Assembly: GCF_008080435.1 (NCBI RefSeq)
Contig: NZ_VRKN01000002.1
Span: 124,001 to 188,000 of the forward strand
Source: Enterobacter asburiae
Lineage (GTDB): Bacteria > Pseudomonadota > Gammaproteobacteria > Enterobacterales > Enterobacteriaceae
Direction of reading: 5' to 3'
Length of the DNA stretch: 64,000 bases
A program made the translations under genes and the position numbers. The notes below the pieces were generated by a model. The model was not told where the DNA came from. It saw nothing but the letters and a program-made list of their open reading frames with translations, and did not search any database. This document shows, piece by piece, positions 9,217 through 18,334 of the stretch (positions are counted from its first letter, which is position 1; each line of letters opens with the position of its first letter).

Positions 9217-10251
9217 TTAAGCTGCGTCGTTCGCCAGTTTGGTCACAAAGTCTGGACGGTACACCACAGGCAAGATTGAGCTTTCCGCGAATAGCTCCAC
9301 GTTCTTAAACTTGTCCTGTACGCTCCAGATACGGAAATCAACCGGATCAGCAAATGCCAGATCAAGATTGCGGCTGGTAGCCGTTGCTACATAACCGAAA
9401 GGTAGAGCAATATCAGAGGACAGTGGGCGGCTGAAACGTGGAACTAGGAAGGATTCATCCGGACCAATTCCATAAAGATTTTGGTCCGTTACTTCCACCA
9501 CTCGGACATTTTCAATAATGAATGTTGAGAACGCAGGAAGCACTTCTTTGTTAAACAGAACATCACGATCAAGCACACCGAACTGAACATTCTGGCGCAC
9601 GTCTGGGTGATACTTGATGCCGCGAAAAACATTGCTACCTGCAAACAGGATAAATCCATCAAGCTGACCAGCAAGGCCCCCCATACGCACTTTTGCGGCG
9701 GTTACAGCATCATCGAGGCTGCGAAGTGGGTCACCAGAGCTAACGTTGGTTTTGATTGTCCCGGTTGCCTGTTGGTATCCAAATTCATCTTCCCAGGAAA
9801 TGATCGGCTGCTGGGTGTAGGTCGCTTCGACGGTATTACGAAAAAGCGCATCAGCAAAAATCCGCTCACGGGTACGCATGTACTTATCGTGCATTGCGAC
9901 AGCAGAAGAAGTGACCGCATCCATTACAGACATTTGCAGGTCGGAGCCTGGTTTGCGATATGGTTGCACGTCTGCCGCTGTAATACGGTCCTGATAAGCA
10001 TAAAGCGGAGCTTCAATCAGGTGATTGCTAGCGCTACGCTTAGGAATGCTAGACCACTCAGAGCCGTAACGATTAACAGAGCTTGCCACCTTCTGAGCGA
10101 CTTCATCAATGATATCGAGGCTCACCTTCGGACTTGCAGAAGTCTGACGATCACTGAAAACATTAAGCGTGGACAGCAAAGTGTTCTTTGCATCCATGTT
10201 CACAAAGGTGTTGGTGTAATCCGCGTAGCTGAAATTGGTTGATAGTCCCAT
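9217..10251 (-). CDS. Lambda E-type phage major capsid protein
   Basis: A 344-aa protein, close to the 341 aa of lambda gpE. The overall sequence (DALFRNTVEATY in the middle, LAFADPVDFRIWSVQDKFK near the C terminus) fits the phage major capsid protein E family, which builds icosahedral heads with an HK97-like fold. It follows the decoration protein gene with a 15-bp gap, the same D-then-E order as in lambda. No portal, protease/scaffold or terminase gene accompanies it, so a particle would need a helper phage. Confidence 0.85.
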   Translation of the reverse strand: MGLSTNFSYADYTNTFVNMDAKNTLLSTLNVFSDRQTSASPKVSLDIIDEVAQKVASSVNRYGSEWSSIPKRSASNHLIEAPLYAYQDRITAADVQPYRKPGSDLQMSVMDAVTSSAVAMHDKYMRTRERIFADALFRNTVEATYTQQPIISWEDEFGYQQATGTIKTNVSSGDPLRSLDDAVTAAKVRMGGLAGQLDGFILFAGSNVFRGIKYHPDVRQNVQFGVLDRDVLFNKEVLPAFSTFIIENVRVVEVTDQNLYGIGPDESFLVPRFSRPLSSDIALPFGYVATATSRNLDLAFADPVDFRIWSVQDKFKNVELFAESSILPVVYRPDFVTKLANDAA

Positions 10252-10266
10252 GTTGTCTTCTCCTTA

Positions 10267-10608
10267 TTATTCTGCGTCCGGTGCGCTGGTACGGATTGCG
10301 CCCGTTTTGGTGAGTTCTGCAATAGCATTGGCGGCAGCGGTAGCGCCCATAACAGTGGTGATGGTGTCTTGTTTGATGTAAATCCCGCGATCAGCAACGA
10401 TGATATGAGCAGCATCTTCTGCCCTGTGGTGGCTCAGAACCAGCAGGCAATCATCACCAGAGACATAAGCCGCGCCTGCACTGGTAATGCAACTACCCGG
10501 CTGGACTTCTACAGCTAGATCGACAGTAATAGTCTTGCGGTCAAAATTCGGATCGACTGCATAGGCGATCACGTCATTGTAAGAACGTTCAGTTGTTCCC
10601 ATTTTCAT
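10267..10608 (-). CDS. Head decoration protein, lambda gpD-like
   Basis: A 113-aa protein, close to lambda gpD (110 aa), which caps capsid threefolds and stabilises expanded heads. The segments VDLAVEVQPGSCITSAGAAYV and AHIIVADRGIYIK are of the type seen in the family. ATG 10608 is preceded by GGGAG at eight bases. It is directly upstream of the capsid gene and downstream of a roughly 650-bp region free of leftward genes. The assignment comes from size, sequence character and position, so it is somewhat less certain than the capsid call. Confidence 0.75.
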   Translation of the reverse strand: MKMGTTERSYNDVIAYAVDPNFDRKTITVDLAVEVQPGSCITSAGAAYVSGDDCLLVLSHHRAEDAAHIIVADRGIYIKQDTITTVMGATAAANAIAELTKTGAIRTSAPDAE

Positions 10609-11020
10609 ATAATTAACTCCCGTTAAATTTCACATAGCTATGTAAACAAAAGGCCAGCGCCTGCTTGAGCCGTAAACGGCGACAGGGCCAGCCTTTCGAA
10701 TTGTTCCGATGAAAAAGAAAACCGGACGGAGAGAGGCCCGGTGTGAATTTCACTGGTAGGAATGAGGAGGTGATCAGCGCCATCCAAGAGGTAAGGAGCC
10801 TCAAACGCTGAACACCTGAGCCAGTTTGCATCATGGCTGATGACCGGAGGAGAGCCGGATTTAATGGCAAATCCAGACCGGAGGCCTAGACTTTGTACGC
10901 CCTATGACATCGCAGCGCGATTTAAAACAAAGTTTTAAACCCGTCCACGGGTACTAAAGGCGAATCTTTCTTTTCTGGAGTACACCCAGCGGCTATGGCG
11001 TAGCCTTTCTGTGAGAGTGC
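10609..11020 (-). promoter_or_regulatory. Long structured leader of the decoration-capsid genes
   Basis: No convincing gene is present in about 400 bp upstream of the decoration gene. On the minus strand I see a hairpin followed by TTTTCTTTTT (10711-10742, stem ACCGG/CCGGT). A second long hairpin is followed by TTTTGTTT (10645-10698, outer arms AAAGGC/GCCTTT, inner GCCG-TTTA-CGGC). A 12-bp palindrome ACATAGCTATGT (10632-10643) lies just before the ribosome binding site. Terminator-like hairpins ahead of late genes suggest attenuation or antitermination; this is inference. Confidence 0.45.
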
Positions 11021-11046
11021 AGGTCATTGGATGTACTTAAGAAAAG

Positions 11047-11072
11047 AGGCTCTGAACGTTGTCACAGAGCCT
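11047..11072 (-). terminator. Terminator after the tape-measure-like gene
   Basis: Perfect 8-bp stem AGGCTCTG/CAGAGCCT. On the minus strand it is followed by CTTTTCTT. It lies about 190 bp after the end of the 709-aa gene, so the decoration-capsid genes probably need their own promoter or an antiterminator. Confidence 0.6.
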
Positions 11073-11263
11073 GCTTTATATTTCGTAAGGAGAAAGAATG
11101 ACAACGGCTGTTGTACGCACATACAATTTAAATCATCACCCTATGCAATTATTTTAACACGAATGATTATCATTTGCAAAAACAAAACCAATAACATGCC
11201 GAATTTAACGGCCCTCTCTCGTGTGGGCCAATTTACTGCGTCATTTTTGACGGAACGATGATT

Positions 11264-13393
11264 TTAGTCTGCAATCCCAAGGATGAGGTTATTCTGCGCC
11301 TGGTTGTTTTCCCTTATCTTGGTATCAATCAAACCGTTAATAGCGCCGTCATTCACGTTAATATCAAGCGGTGAGAGTTTAATCTCAGCTTCGCCAGTGA
11401 CCGCAACAGGAATCGGCTGTCGCTGCGTCATGCTGCCAATTGTCGGAACCATAAACGTTGGTTGCTGGGGTGTCAGATAGTTCAGGCCAGGAACATTCAA
11501 CGCTAGCGCTGGATCGTTATACGCCGTGCCTGAGCCAATATTGCTTGGTGCTGAACTATCCAGCCACGGGTAAATCTGCCTAAGCGTCTGACCGATGCTA
11601 CGTGGATCAAATCCGGTCTTTTCCTTAATCCAATCGGCGGTGCTATTCGCAGAGTCATCCACAACGGTGTTGTAGACTGCATCCGGCAGTGTTGCGCCTT
11701 TCTTGAGTTCTTCACCAACTCGACCAGCGAAGGAGAGAATGTTGGTGGTTAGCTCACCAAGGGCAACGCCGAGGGCATCGGAAATTGGGATCAGTCCAGT
11801 CATATTCTGACGTAGAGTGTCAGTATTGGCAGCGTACTGCCCCAGGCCTTCAACAAACGAGGCTGAGAAATGATCTGCAAGGCTGGTTTGCACTCGGTTG
11901 TACTCAGCACCCAAAGCTGCCAGTTTATCAAGGTTGGCCTGCTGTGCATCAGATAGGGTCCATCCTTCAGAAGCGAGTTGATGCATACGGGCAATAACCT
12001 CATCACCCTCCCCTGTAAGCCCGCCGAGGAGGACCGATCCGTCATCGATCGCCTCCAAAAAATGGCGCATGGAGTTTTCAGACCAAGCAAATTGTTTTCC
12101 CAACTGCCGGACGTAGGTAACAAAGGTTCCCATGTCTAATTTCTGGAGTTCACCGATCACCTTCTGGGCTGTTCGCTGGTTGGTTTTGCTAAGAACTGCA
12201 TTCACCAGATCGGCAAGTTCACCACCTCCGCTGAATGTTGTTACCCCTTGCTTGTTAGTTTTAAAGGAACCGGTATTTATTAGCTCGCCTGCTTTCTCGA
12301 AGTAATCCTTATTCATGGAGGCATAACGATCTACGGTCAGGTCGTACCCTGTACGCTTCTGTACAACGTCATGAATAGCATTAAATTCAAGCTGGCTAAT
12401 GTCATACTGCCTTAATTGCTGCGCCTCTCTGGAGCGTTCAAGACTCCCTTGGAGGGTCTGACCAACACGAGCTACGCCCATGCTACCAATCAGCGACGCA
12501 CTACCAATAACACCAGCGGCAAGAGCGGCATGTCCTCCTTGGCCTTTTGTACGAACACGACCAGCACGAACACCTGCGGCTTTCTGCTCACGGGTGATAC
12601 GCTGTTGCAGACGAGCCTGCTTGCGTAATTCTGTAGTGATACGGGCCATTTCGAAGCGGGTCTCTTCGACCGTATAGCGCTCTTCTTTCTGGGCTTTGAG
12701 TGCCTCTTTTGCTGCACTGATCGCTTTATAACGGGTTGCAACGTCAGCGCCGTTCACGTTTGCCAGAGTCAGAGCGCTACGGCGCAAACTGTTGTAAAAA
12801 GTCACCTCGCGCTTAAGGCCTGCCTCTTTCTCACGCTCGCGCTTCTCCTCCAGGGCCATCGCCTTTTTGGTGGCAGCGATGTCAGCAGCAACAGCGCCGT
12901 GACCACGGTTCATTGCTTCAGTCTGACGAGAAACAAGACCGGGATCGTAATGTTGACCGCCCATGTTTGGGGTGTAGGTCATCGCTCGTGATCTGGCTGC
13001 GGCCTGCACTTTTGTAGATATAGCCGCTAATCGGGAGTTCTGTCGCCTGGCCTGTTCCTGTTGAGATAGCTGGCGAGCCTGTAATGAGGTCATTTTATTG
13101 GCGTGGGCTACTGCGTCCCGCTCCATTTTGGCCTGTATCTGAGCTTGTTTCTGTTGCTGTTTTGACAATTGTTCAGCCTGGCGGAGCTTCGCTGTCTGAG
13201 CCTTAGCCGATGCTAGTGCGGCCTTGCCTTCCATCTGAGCGGTCCTCTTCTGGGCCTTATCCAGCGCTTTAGAGGGCTTCTCATGAGCAGCTTTGATGGA
13301 TTTAACAGCCTTTAAGGCTTTGCCGTAACTTGTCTGGTCGACATCCCAGACCACTCGGTTTGTGGTCGTCGACACGATGATATTACCGGACAT
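11264..13393 (-). CDS. Tape-measure-like phage tail protein
   Basis: A 709-aa protein. Residues about 30-170 are rich in Ala, Lys, Gln and Arg and predicted to be coiled coil. A glycine-alanine hydrophobic stretch follows at about 285-310. The C-terminal part (GEAEIKLSPLDINVNDGAI, then IRENNQAQNNLIL) resembles the tails of Mu-like and lambda-like tape-measure proteins. ATG 13393 overlaps the previous stop (TGATG). A tape measure sets tail length, so a satellite carrying one could alter helper tails. No tail tube, chaperone or fibre gene is nearby. An internal virion protein is the main alternative. Confidence 0.65.
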   Translation of the reverse strand: MSGNIIVSTTTNRVVWDVDQTSYGKALKAVKSIKAAHEKPSKALDKAQKRTAQMEGKAALASAKAQTAKLRQAEQLSKQQQKQAQIQAKMERDAVAHANKMTSLQARQLSQQEQARRQNSRLAAISTKVQAAARSRAMTYTPNMGGQHYDPGLVSRQTEAMNRGHGAVAADIAATKKAMALEEKREREKEAGLKREVTFYNSLRRSALTLANVNGADVATRYKAISAAKEALKAQKEERYTVEETRFEMARITTELRKQARLQQRITREQKAAGVRAGRVRTKGQGGHAALAAGVIGSASLIGSMGVARVGQTLQGSLERSREAQQLRQYDISQLEFNAIHDVVQKRTGYDLTVDRYASMNKDYFEKAGELINTGSFKTNKQGVTTFSGGGELADLVNAVLSKTNQRTAQKVIGELQKLDMGTFVTYVRQLGKQFAWSENSMRHFLEAIDDGSVLLGGLTGEGDEVIARMHQLASEGWTLSDAQQANLDKLAALGAEYNRVQTSLADHFSASFVEGLGQYAANTDTLRQNMTGLIPISDALGVALGELTTNILSFAGRVGEELKKGATLPDAVYNTVVDDSANSTADWIKEKTGFDPRSIGQTLRQIYPWLDSSAPSNIGSGTAYNDPALALNVPGLNYLTPQQPTFMVPTIGSMTQRQPIPVAVTGEAEIKLSPLDINVNDGAINGLIDTKIRENNQAQNNLILGIAD

Positions 13394-13722
13394 CACACCC
13401 CCTGCTGCTTGATGATATTGCCGTAACGACCAGGATCGGATTTTGCGAGTGCAGCAGCCGCTGCTTTAGCTTTCGCCAGCATTTCAGGATCGATATGGTC
13501 AGCGGTATGTGAGACAACCGGACGGCTATCAGCACCCAACGATTTTTTAATCCGTTTGTTGATAGTCGCTTTTGGAGTCACTTCAGTTTTGAAATTTTCA
13601 GGGTGTTTAGCCAGAAAATCACCAGTGACTTTCTTCAGATTGTCCCGCGCTTTTTGGAGTTCGTATTCCTCCGGTGTCATGCCGTGCATGGCGGCGAAAA
13701 TACGGTCTTTTATTGTGGTCAT
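13393..13722 (-). CDS. Small phage-type protein of unknown function
   Basis: A 109-aa basic protein beginning MTTIKDRIFAAMHGMTPEEY, with a lysine-rich middle and an alanine-rich helix near the C terminus. It resembles small proteins found in phage structural clusters, but I cannot name the family. ATG 13722 has GGAG about ten bases upstream. Its stop overlaps the start of the tape-measure-like gene, implying coupled translation and perhaps a chaperone or assembly role, which is inference from position. Confidence 0.7.
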   Translation of the reverse strand: MTTIKDRIFAAMHGMTPEEYELQKARDNLKKVTGDFLAKHPENFKTEVTPKATINKRIKKSLGADSRPVVSHTADHIDPEMLAKAKAAAAALAKSDPGRYGNIIKQQGV

Positions 13723-13836
13723 TTTTATAGTATCTCCAGAGAAGGATGCTCCCGCCGATCAGGACGTGACGAAGCGCCACCCAGATCCAAAGCAGGAAAA
13801 AGATGTAATCAAAGTTCATTGGCTCCCGATGTGGGA

Positions 13837-14310
13837 TTATTTGGATTTGCGCTTAGTGCGCTTCTTCTTCACTGTCGGCAGCTTGCAGATATTCGCGAAC
13901 ACGTCAGGGTAGTACCCCAACATTTCAGCGTCGGTGATCCCTGCATTGTGAAGGTAATATCGAAGGCTGACGTATGACAGACCATCGCAACGCTTGCGGA
14001 TCTGTTCCGGGTGCATCCGATGTGACCACATTTCACGGACAAATTCTATCCGGGCTGTCGGTGTCATCATCGCCCAGGTCACCGCTTGTTTTTGACGTGC
14101 GAGCCGCCAGACTTCAGCGAACGGCAGATCTAGGGTATTCGCGACAATATGCGGTGAAAATCCACGATTAAGCAATAAACGTGCTTTGCGTTGTGTTTCC
14201 GGATCGGAAGGTTTGGATCGGGATTTAAATGTCGGTTTCTCCAAAAGGGAGCACAGGCGGGATAGCTGGATTTCTTCTTCGGCGCTCAGGCCGTTGGCAA
14301 CATCACACAA
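13837..14310 (-). CDS. HTH DNA-binding protein of the element
   Basis: A 157-aa protein with two segments of helix-turn-helix character: GFSPHIVANTLDLPFAEVWR (about residues 50-69) and HPEQIRKRCDGLSYVSLRYY (about 97-116). The C terminus is very basic (KKKRTKRKSK). The start is TTG 14310, chosen because GGAGG lies five bases upstream and the previous gene ends 14 bases earlier. Two HTHs plus a basic tail suggest a regulator or a small terminase-like DNA-recognition protein; neither can be shown. Confidence 0.7.
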   Translation of the reverse strand: MCDVANGLSAEEEIQLSRLCSLLEKPTFKSRSKPSDPETQRKARLLLNRGFSPHIVANTLDLPFAEVWRLARQKQAVTWAMMTPTARIEFVREMWSHRMHPEQIRKRCDGLSYVSLRYYLHNAGITDAEMLGYYPDVFANICKLPTVKKKRTKRKSK

Positions 14311-14324
14311 TATTCCTCCAAATG

Positions 14325-15518
14325 TTAAAACGGAGCTTCAAACTCTTCTTCCTGTTTTTCTTCACTATCTTCACAGTTAATGTGGTCCACATCAGGCCCA
14401 TTAACCTGCTGCATTGCTGGCACTGGTTCTGTTGTGGGTGCGGGAACATCATCAGGCCGCATATGTTCCCCTGGCTGGCTTCTGGTCAGTTCCTGACCTG
14501 AAAGAACTTCTCTAAGGTTCCAGACAATCTGGATCTCTTCCTGCCAGGTCAAAACCACTTCAGACTCTGCCCAAGCACGTGCTTCTGGGCGTAACTGGAC
14601 ACCTTTAAAAGGTGCACTAATCCAAGAGTAAACATTTTCGTTTTTGAGTGCCAATTCAAGAGCATAAACATAGTGTTCCCAGATTAAAGCCATTATTTCC
14701 CCCACATCGCTTTTCCCCCATTCTTGGCCGTACTTATAGAAGCCGAAGCCTTTCTCTCGCTGATTTAGCCAGTAATTCAGATCACCAATACAGGCTCGCC
14801 GTGGTTCATCTCTCAGCCCTTCATTAGGGACACTCACCGCATAATTAGCGGGAACATCATCGCAGCTATCACCAGCAGACAGTGAAACGCCAGATCGCTG
14901 TTCAGGATCATCCGTGGCAGATGAAGAGGCCACATCATTAGCCCGTTGCACGGGTTTACTCTCTGAGTAAATCGCCGTGGGCGACATACCAGGGGATTGC
15001 TGTTCGCTCTCTTGCTGCTGTGCCTGCTCGCCATTGCCTTTTTTCTCCTCGTTTGTTGGCTCGTCTGTTCCGGTGGCGCTGCCATAATGCAGAGCATCAC
15101 CTGTAGGGCCTACTGCTGCTTTATTCTTCTTAGGCTTGGATTTTGATTCGTTCGGATGTGGTGGAGTAATCCCTAGGGCAGCAACAGACGCAGGGGGGAT
15201 TGCCACGTAGTTACTTGAATTAACGTTACCACGCACTTTTACAGTACGTTTTATAACCACCTTTGCAGCATCAAGAGCCTTAAGAGCATCAATCACTGAC
15301 TTTTCTGATACCCCCATTTCCCACGCAATAACGTTCGTGTTGGTATGAATGGGATCATTATTTCCGCGATCCTTATTCTCCTGAAACGTCCAGATGTACG
15401 CATAAATCAACTTCATCGTAGCAGTGAATCGAATTTCACCTTCTGCCGTGCGTAGTTTAGTAATCCGGCGAATACTTGAGTAAATGACATCGTAAGTGTC
15501 AGTTTTTTTCTGGCCCAT
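14325..15518 (-). CDS. Putative winged-helix replication initiator
   Basis: A 397-aa protein. Residues about 1-115 look like a winged-helix domain of plasmid or phage initiators (TATMKLIYAYIWTFQEN, then NTNVIAWEMGVSEKSVIDALKAL). Residues about 120-220 form a long low-complexity linker rich in Glu, Gln, Ser and Pro, and a C-terminal domain follows. The iteron array at 16922-17056 lies about 1.4 kb upstream and would be a natural target. Replication is an inference from architecture; a transcription regulator is possible. Confidence 0.6.
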   Translation of the reverse strand: MGQKKTDTYDVIYSSIRRITKLRTAEGEIRFTATMKLIYAYIWTFQENKDRGNNDPIHTNTNVIAWEMGVSEKSVIDALKALDAAKVVIKRTVKVRGNVNSSNYVAIPPASVAALGITPPHPNESKSKPKKNKAAVGPTGDALHYGSATGTDEPTNEEKKGNGEQAQQQESEQQSPGMSPTAIYSESKPVQRANDVASSSATDDPEQRSGVSLSAGDSCDDVPANYAVSVPNEGLRDEPRRACIGDLNYWLNQREKGFGFYKYGQEWGKSDVGEIMALIWEHYVYALELALKNENVYSWISAPFKGVQLRPEARAWAESEVVLTWQEEIQIVWNLREVLSGQELTRSQPGEHMRPDDVPAPTTEPVPAMQQVNGPDVDHINCEDSEEKQEEEFEAPF

Positions 15519-15684
15519 CGTTTTTTCTCCCTGTTGGGTTCGTCAGTGGTTGTTCGTTGCGTTTCTGAATGTGTTTCGCCAAGTTCTGGCACATGTTCCG
15601 GATCATCCTGGGAACAGGCATCCCCAAACGGTCAGACTCTTCGCGTAAAATTGCGTATGTTTCATCATCAAGTGACAGTTTCAT
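15499..15684 (-). CDS. Small ribbon-helix-helix protein
   Basis: A 61-aa protein starting MKLSLDDETYAILREESDRL, the beta strand plus helix pattern of ribbon-helix-helix repressors, followed by a second helix VPRMIRNMCQNLAKHI. ATG 15684 is preceded by AGGAGAG. Its end overlaps the start of the putative initiator by 20 bases. A copy-number or autoregulatory role is plausible by analogy with CopG-type proteins encoded just before a rep gene, but this is inference. Confidence 0.7.
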   Translation of the reverse strand: MKLSLDDETYAILREESDRLGMPVPRMIRNMCQNLAKHIQKRNEQPLTNPTGRKNDGPEKN

Positions 15685-15813
15685 ACATCATCTCTCCTGT
15701 GCGTTAGATATGCGGGTGCGCCCCTGTGATCATGGATTTGACCAGGGGTAAGGAGCCGTTTTTACGGCGATTTCGTTTTGATGGCTTGCGCCAACGGGTA
15801 TTAAAAACGAAGG

Positions 15814-16224
15814 TTAGCGGTGTTTCTCAGGATCAACACCATACTTTTTAAGATCTTCGCGAGCCTCGGTGAGAATAAGCGCTAATACCTGTTTCTCATG
15901 CAGGGCAATTCCCACTCGATCACGGTACAGGCAGATATAACCATTGATGACATCTGAGAAGATATCAGTTACCTCTTCCCCTGCGGCTATCCGGGGATTG
16001 ACAGGCTTGAGAATGGTTTTTATTGACTGGCGGTAACGAGCGTTACGCTTCTGCTCCAATTTGTACTGACGGAGCATTTCAAGGGCTTTCTTGGTGTTTC
16101 GCTTATTCGTACCAACACGGTTTTGGAAGCTATAAAGCGCAGAGGTAGTGGTGATGTTATGGACTAAGGCGTTAAAGATTTCTTGGGCAGTTGCGACTTT
16201 AAAGTCGATGGCGGCTGTTCTCAA
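15814..16224 (-). CDS. Unknown 136-aa protein, first of the leftward series
   Basis: A 136-aa basic protein, mostly helical by composition, with a central run rich in Lys and Arg (RNTKKALEMLRQYKLEQKRN). I do not recognise the family. It is the first gene after the 1.8-kb non-coding region and so probably an early gene driven by a promoter near 16240-16380, an AT-rich stretch. DNA or RNA binding is possible given the charge, but nothing proves it. Confidence 0.65.
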   Translation of the reverse strand: MRTAAIDFKVATAQEIFNALVHNITTTSALYSFQNRVGTNKRNTKKALEMLRQYKLEQKRNARYRQSIKTILKPVNPRIAAGEEVTDIFSDVINGYICLYRDRVGIALHEKQVLALILTEAREDLKKYGVDPEKHR

Positions 16225-18040
16225 ATGTTCTCCTATATTCAGGTTAATGTTTATTCATTAAGTATGTACATATTAACAGTTAAAACGATCTTTGTCAAGA
16301 TTTGTTTTTTGTGTTTATAAATAAGTCAAGATTATTTTTGTAAATCCCGGAGCTGGGGCGGTCTTATACTATAAATTTAGAACCATTGTCAAGAGTTTTG
16401 TTTGTGTGGCGTTCTCAGACGCCCCAGATTCAACGCAGCGAGTGAAGAAGTACAAAGTCACCAACAATAAGAGAAAGGCGCTCAGAACGCGATACAGAGC
16501 CGCTGTGCGGTATAAAGGAATGCTCGCGCCGCCCCGGAGTGAACCGGACAGATGCGAGGCAGTCCTCTACGCCGTGCTCCGATCCACATATGGCGAACAA
16601 GTTCGCATACCCACACAGAGCAGCGTTACACGCTGTTGCCGTAGGCTGTCGGGTTACCCGAGTCGCAGAGCGTAGCGATGGGTTAACGAGGGTTAGAAGG
16701 TCATGAGATGACGGGTCTGTTCACGTCATCGAAGAGAGCTTCTTACCACACATATATCTGAAGTGGCACAGCCATTCAGAGCGAAGACATCACTCCTTAA
16801 CACCAATAATTGAACGCATGTTCAACCAGTCTTTGACCTTAAGGTGTTGACCTTGGTTTTAATGATTTAGTCAAAAGGATGTGTTAGTAAAAGAGTTAAC
16901 GAAGTTATCACATGCTTTAGTAAGCTGAACTTTCTTCAGTGGTAAAATCGCACTACACCACTTACCTTTCTTCAGCGGATTACCACTTACTTTTCTTCAG
17001 TGGTTAGACGTGCTTATGGTCTGCCCCCTACGAGTCCACTGAACTTTCTTCAGTGGCCTACTTGTCAATAATCCACACGATCATGGGGAATTAAATACAG
17101 CCTAAATAGAGTTAAATACTCGTTAAATTCACCCTCCTGCCGTCTGTGTCACTGGCTCGCCTGTGGGGTGTGATGATCGTTATGGTATCGGATACAGTAG
17201 TGGCAGGACCTCGGCAGATCTGCCAGCCATATTGGAGCTAAACACAATCACCGATCCGCTCTTCAGACCGAAAAATAATAATTTCTCGTGCAAAATCAAC
17301 GAAAAATAGTCCATTTCTGGGCCTGTGAGAGCCTCTCAGCGTGGCGCTGTGATATGGGTCTGTCAGTTTACAATTGTGTGGAGATGACGCGCTGTAGCGC
17401 TTTTGGTGAAGCGTAGAAGGGATTGGTGAGAATGCATACGCTGGTGTGGAAAAAGGTACGCATCTGTGGCCGCTGGGACGAGAGAATTTCGCTAGGTGAT
17501 GGCAAACCTTCAACCCGTTGTGGTAACGTCGCTGTAGTGGCTTTGTGTCTGCTGCGAATAGAAAAATGTGCTTTTATGGCATTTGATGCACTGGCAACTT
17601 AAAAGGCCTGAAACCTGAAATTGTGTGGTGACCAGATAAACTCATCCAAAATCCTTGAACAAGAGAACTTACCTCAAATCCTCCCGAATGCTTTCCTTCT
17701 GTTGATGAAATCGCTGTTGTCTACCCCGCTTCGCATCAACGCTCCGAAAAGCAATACCTGACAATTCCAGTCAAGTACTTATAAGAACCATTATGTTAAA
17801 TAGAGCAGAAAACGAACAGCAAAATGCTCTGTTGTGGTAAGTTTTCCCTGTTGTGATGGCCTATGGGATGAAGTAGTGAAGTGCACTGCTGGGGGTGTCG
17901 GCTGTTGGATATTTTGTGAACATTCTGGTTCTTTGCAGAGGGTCTGGGCTGGCGGTCTAACAGATCACCAACTGTTACGGGTACATTTTCGATAGGAGGA
18001 TGTAAACTGAAGAACAGGACTCGACGGGGCAAGTAAGTAA
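16225..18040. other. 1.8-kb non-coding control/origin-like region
   Basis: No convincing gene was seen here. It holds an AT-rich promoter-like stretch (16240-16400), a hairpin GATGACG..CGTCATC near 16707-16730, four palindromic iterons (16922-17056), and a 12-bp palindrome GGCAGATCTGCC near 17214-17225. A G- and T-rich plus strand runs from about 17340 to 17950. A GTG-started frame at 16406-16675 and a leftward frame at 17238-17513 are open, but lack ribosome binding sites and sensible composition. The combination fits a replication origin or regulatory region of the element. Confidence 0.5.
16922..17056. repeat. Four 21-bp palindromic iterons
   Basis: Units lie at 16922-16942, 16958-16978, 16983-17003 and 17036-17056, all sharing TTTCTTCAG(T/C)GG on the plus strand. 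The last is a perfect inverted repeat, CCACTGAA-CTTTC-TTCAGTGG; the others keep the right arm and parts of the left. The spacing is irregular (36, 25 and 53 bases between unit starts). They are probable binding sites for an element-encoded initiator or regulator. Confidence 0.8.
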
Positions 18041-18334
18041 ATGTATCCAATCAGCGATTTTGCGTATGCCATGCTTTCGATTGTTATTTTGTACGTTACA
18101 GTTGGCTTAATCTTCCAAGCGATCAAAAAACCCTTACTCGCATTAAGGATGGTCTTAATGATTGTGATCCCTTTGATTACAACTTGGAGCACTATCATTT
18201 TCGTAGATCGTCGCTTTAGTTCGGTAGACGGGGACAAGACTGCACAGACATTAGTTTCCTTCATTGTGGGGATACTGGTTTTTTTTCTCAGCAGCCACAT
18301 CATTAGCAAGTTGCTAAGATTTAAAAAGGATTGA
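18041..18334 (+). CDS. Small membrane protein of unknown function
   Basis: A 97-aa protein with three hydrophobic segments at about residues 5-27, 35-52 and 68-90, and a short basic C-terminal tail (KLLRFKKD). No family was recognised. It is rightward, opposite to the structural genes, in the cargo zone between the control region and the integrase. The ribosome binding site is weak. Small membrane proteins in this position of satellites often take part in phage exclusion or toxin functions, but nothing in this sequence shows that. Confidence 0.6.
   Translation: MYPISDFAYAMLSIVILYVTVGLIFQAIKKPLLALRMVLMIVIPLITTWSTIIFVDRRFSSVDGDKTAQTLVSFIVGILVFFLSSHIISKLLRFKKD

Noticed and set aside
11031-11261. 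76-aa rightward frame and a 19-aa frame at 11098 with a good ribosome binding site
   Set aside because: They run through a terminator hairpin and lie opposite to all neighbouring genes. The 19-aa frame has TAAGGAG but no other support.
16406-16675. 89-aa GTG-started frame in the control region
   Set aside because: No ribosome binding site, rare-start only, Arg/Ser-rich low-information sequence running into palindromic DNA. It remains remotely possible as a small basic protein.
16680-16760. Retron-like structured RNA
   Set aside because: Several hairpins are present, but no reverse transcriptase gene lies anywhere in the element.
16922-17056. CRISPR array
   Set aside because: Only four units, irregular spacing, palindromic units of an iteron type and no cas genes.
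17238-17513. 91-aa leftward frame
   Set aside because: No ribosome binding site, composition rich in His, Ser and Pro, in a non-coding region.
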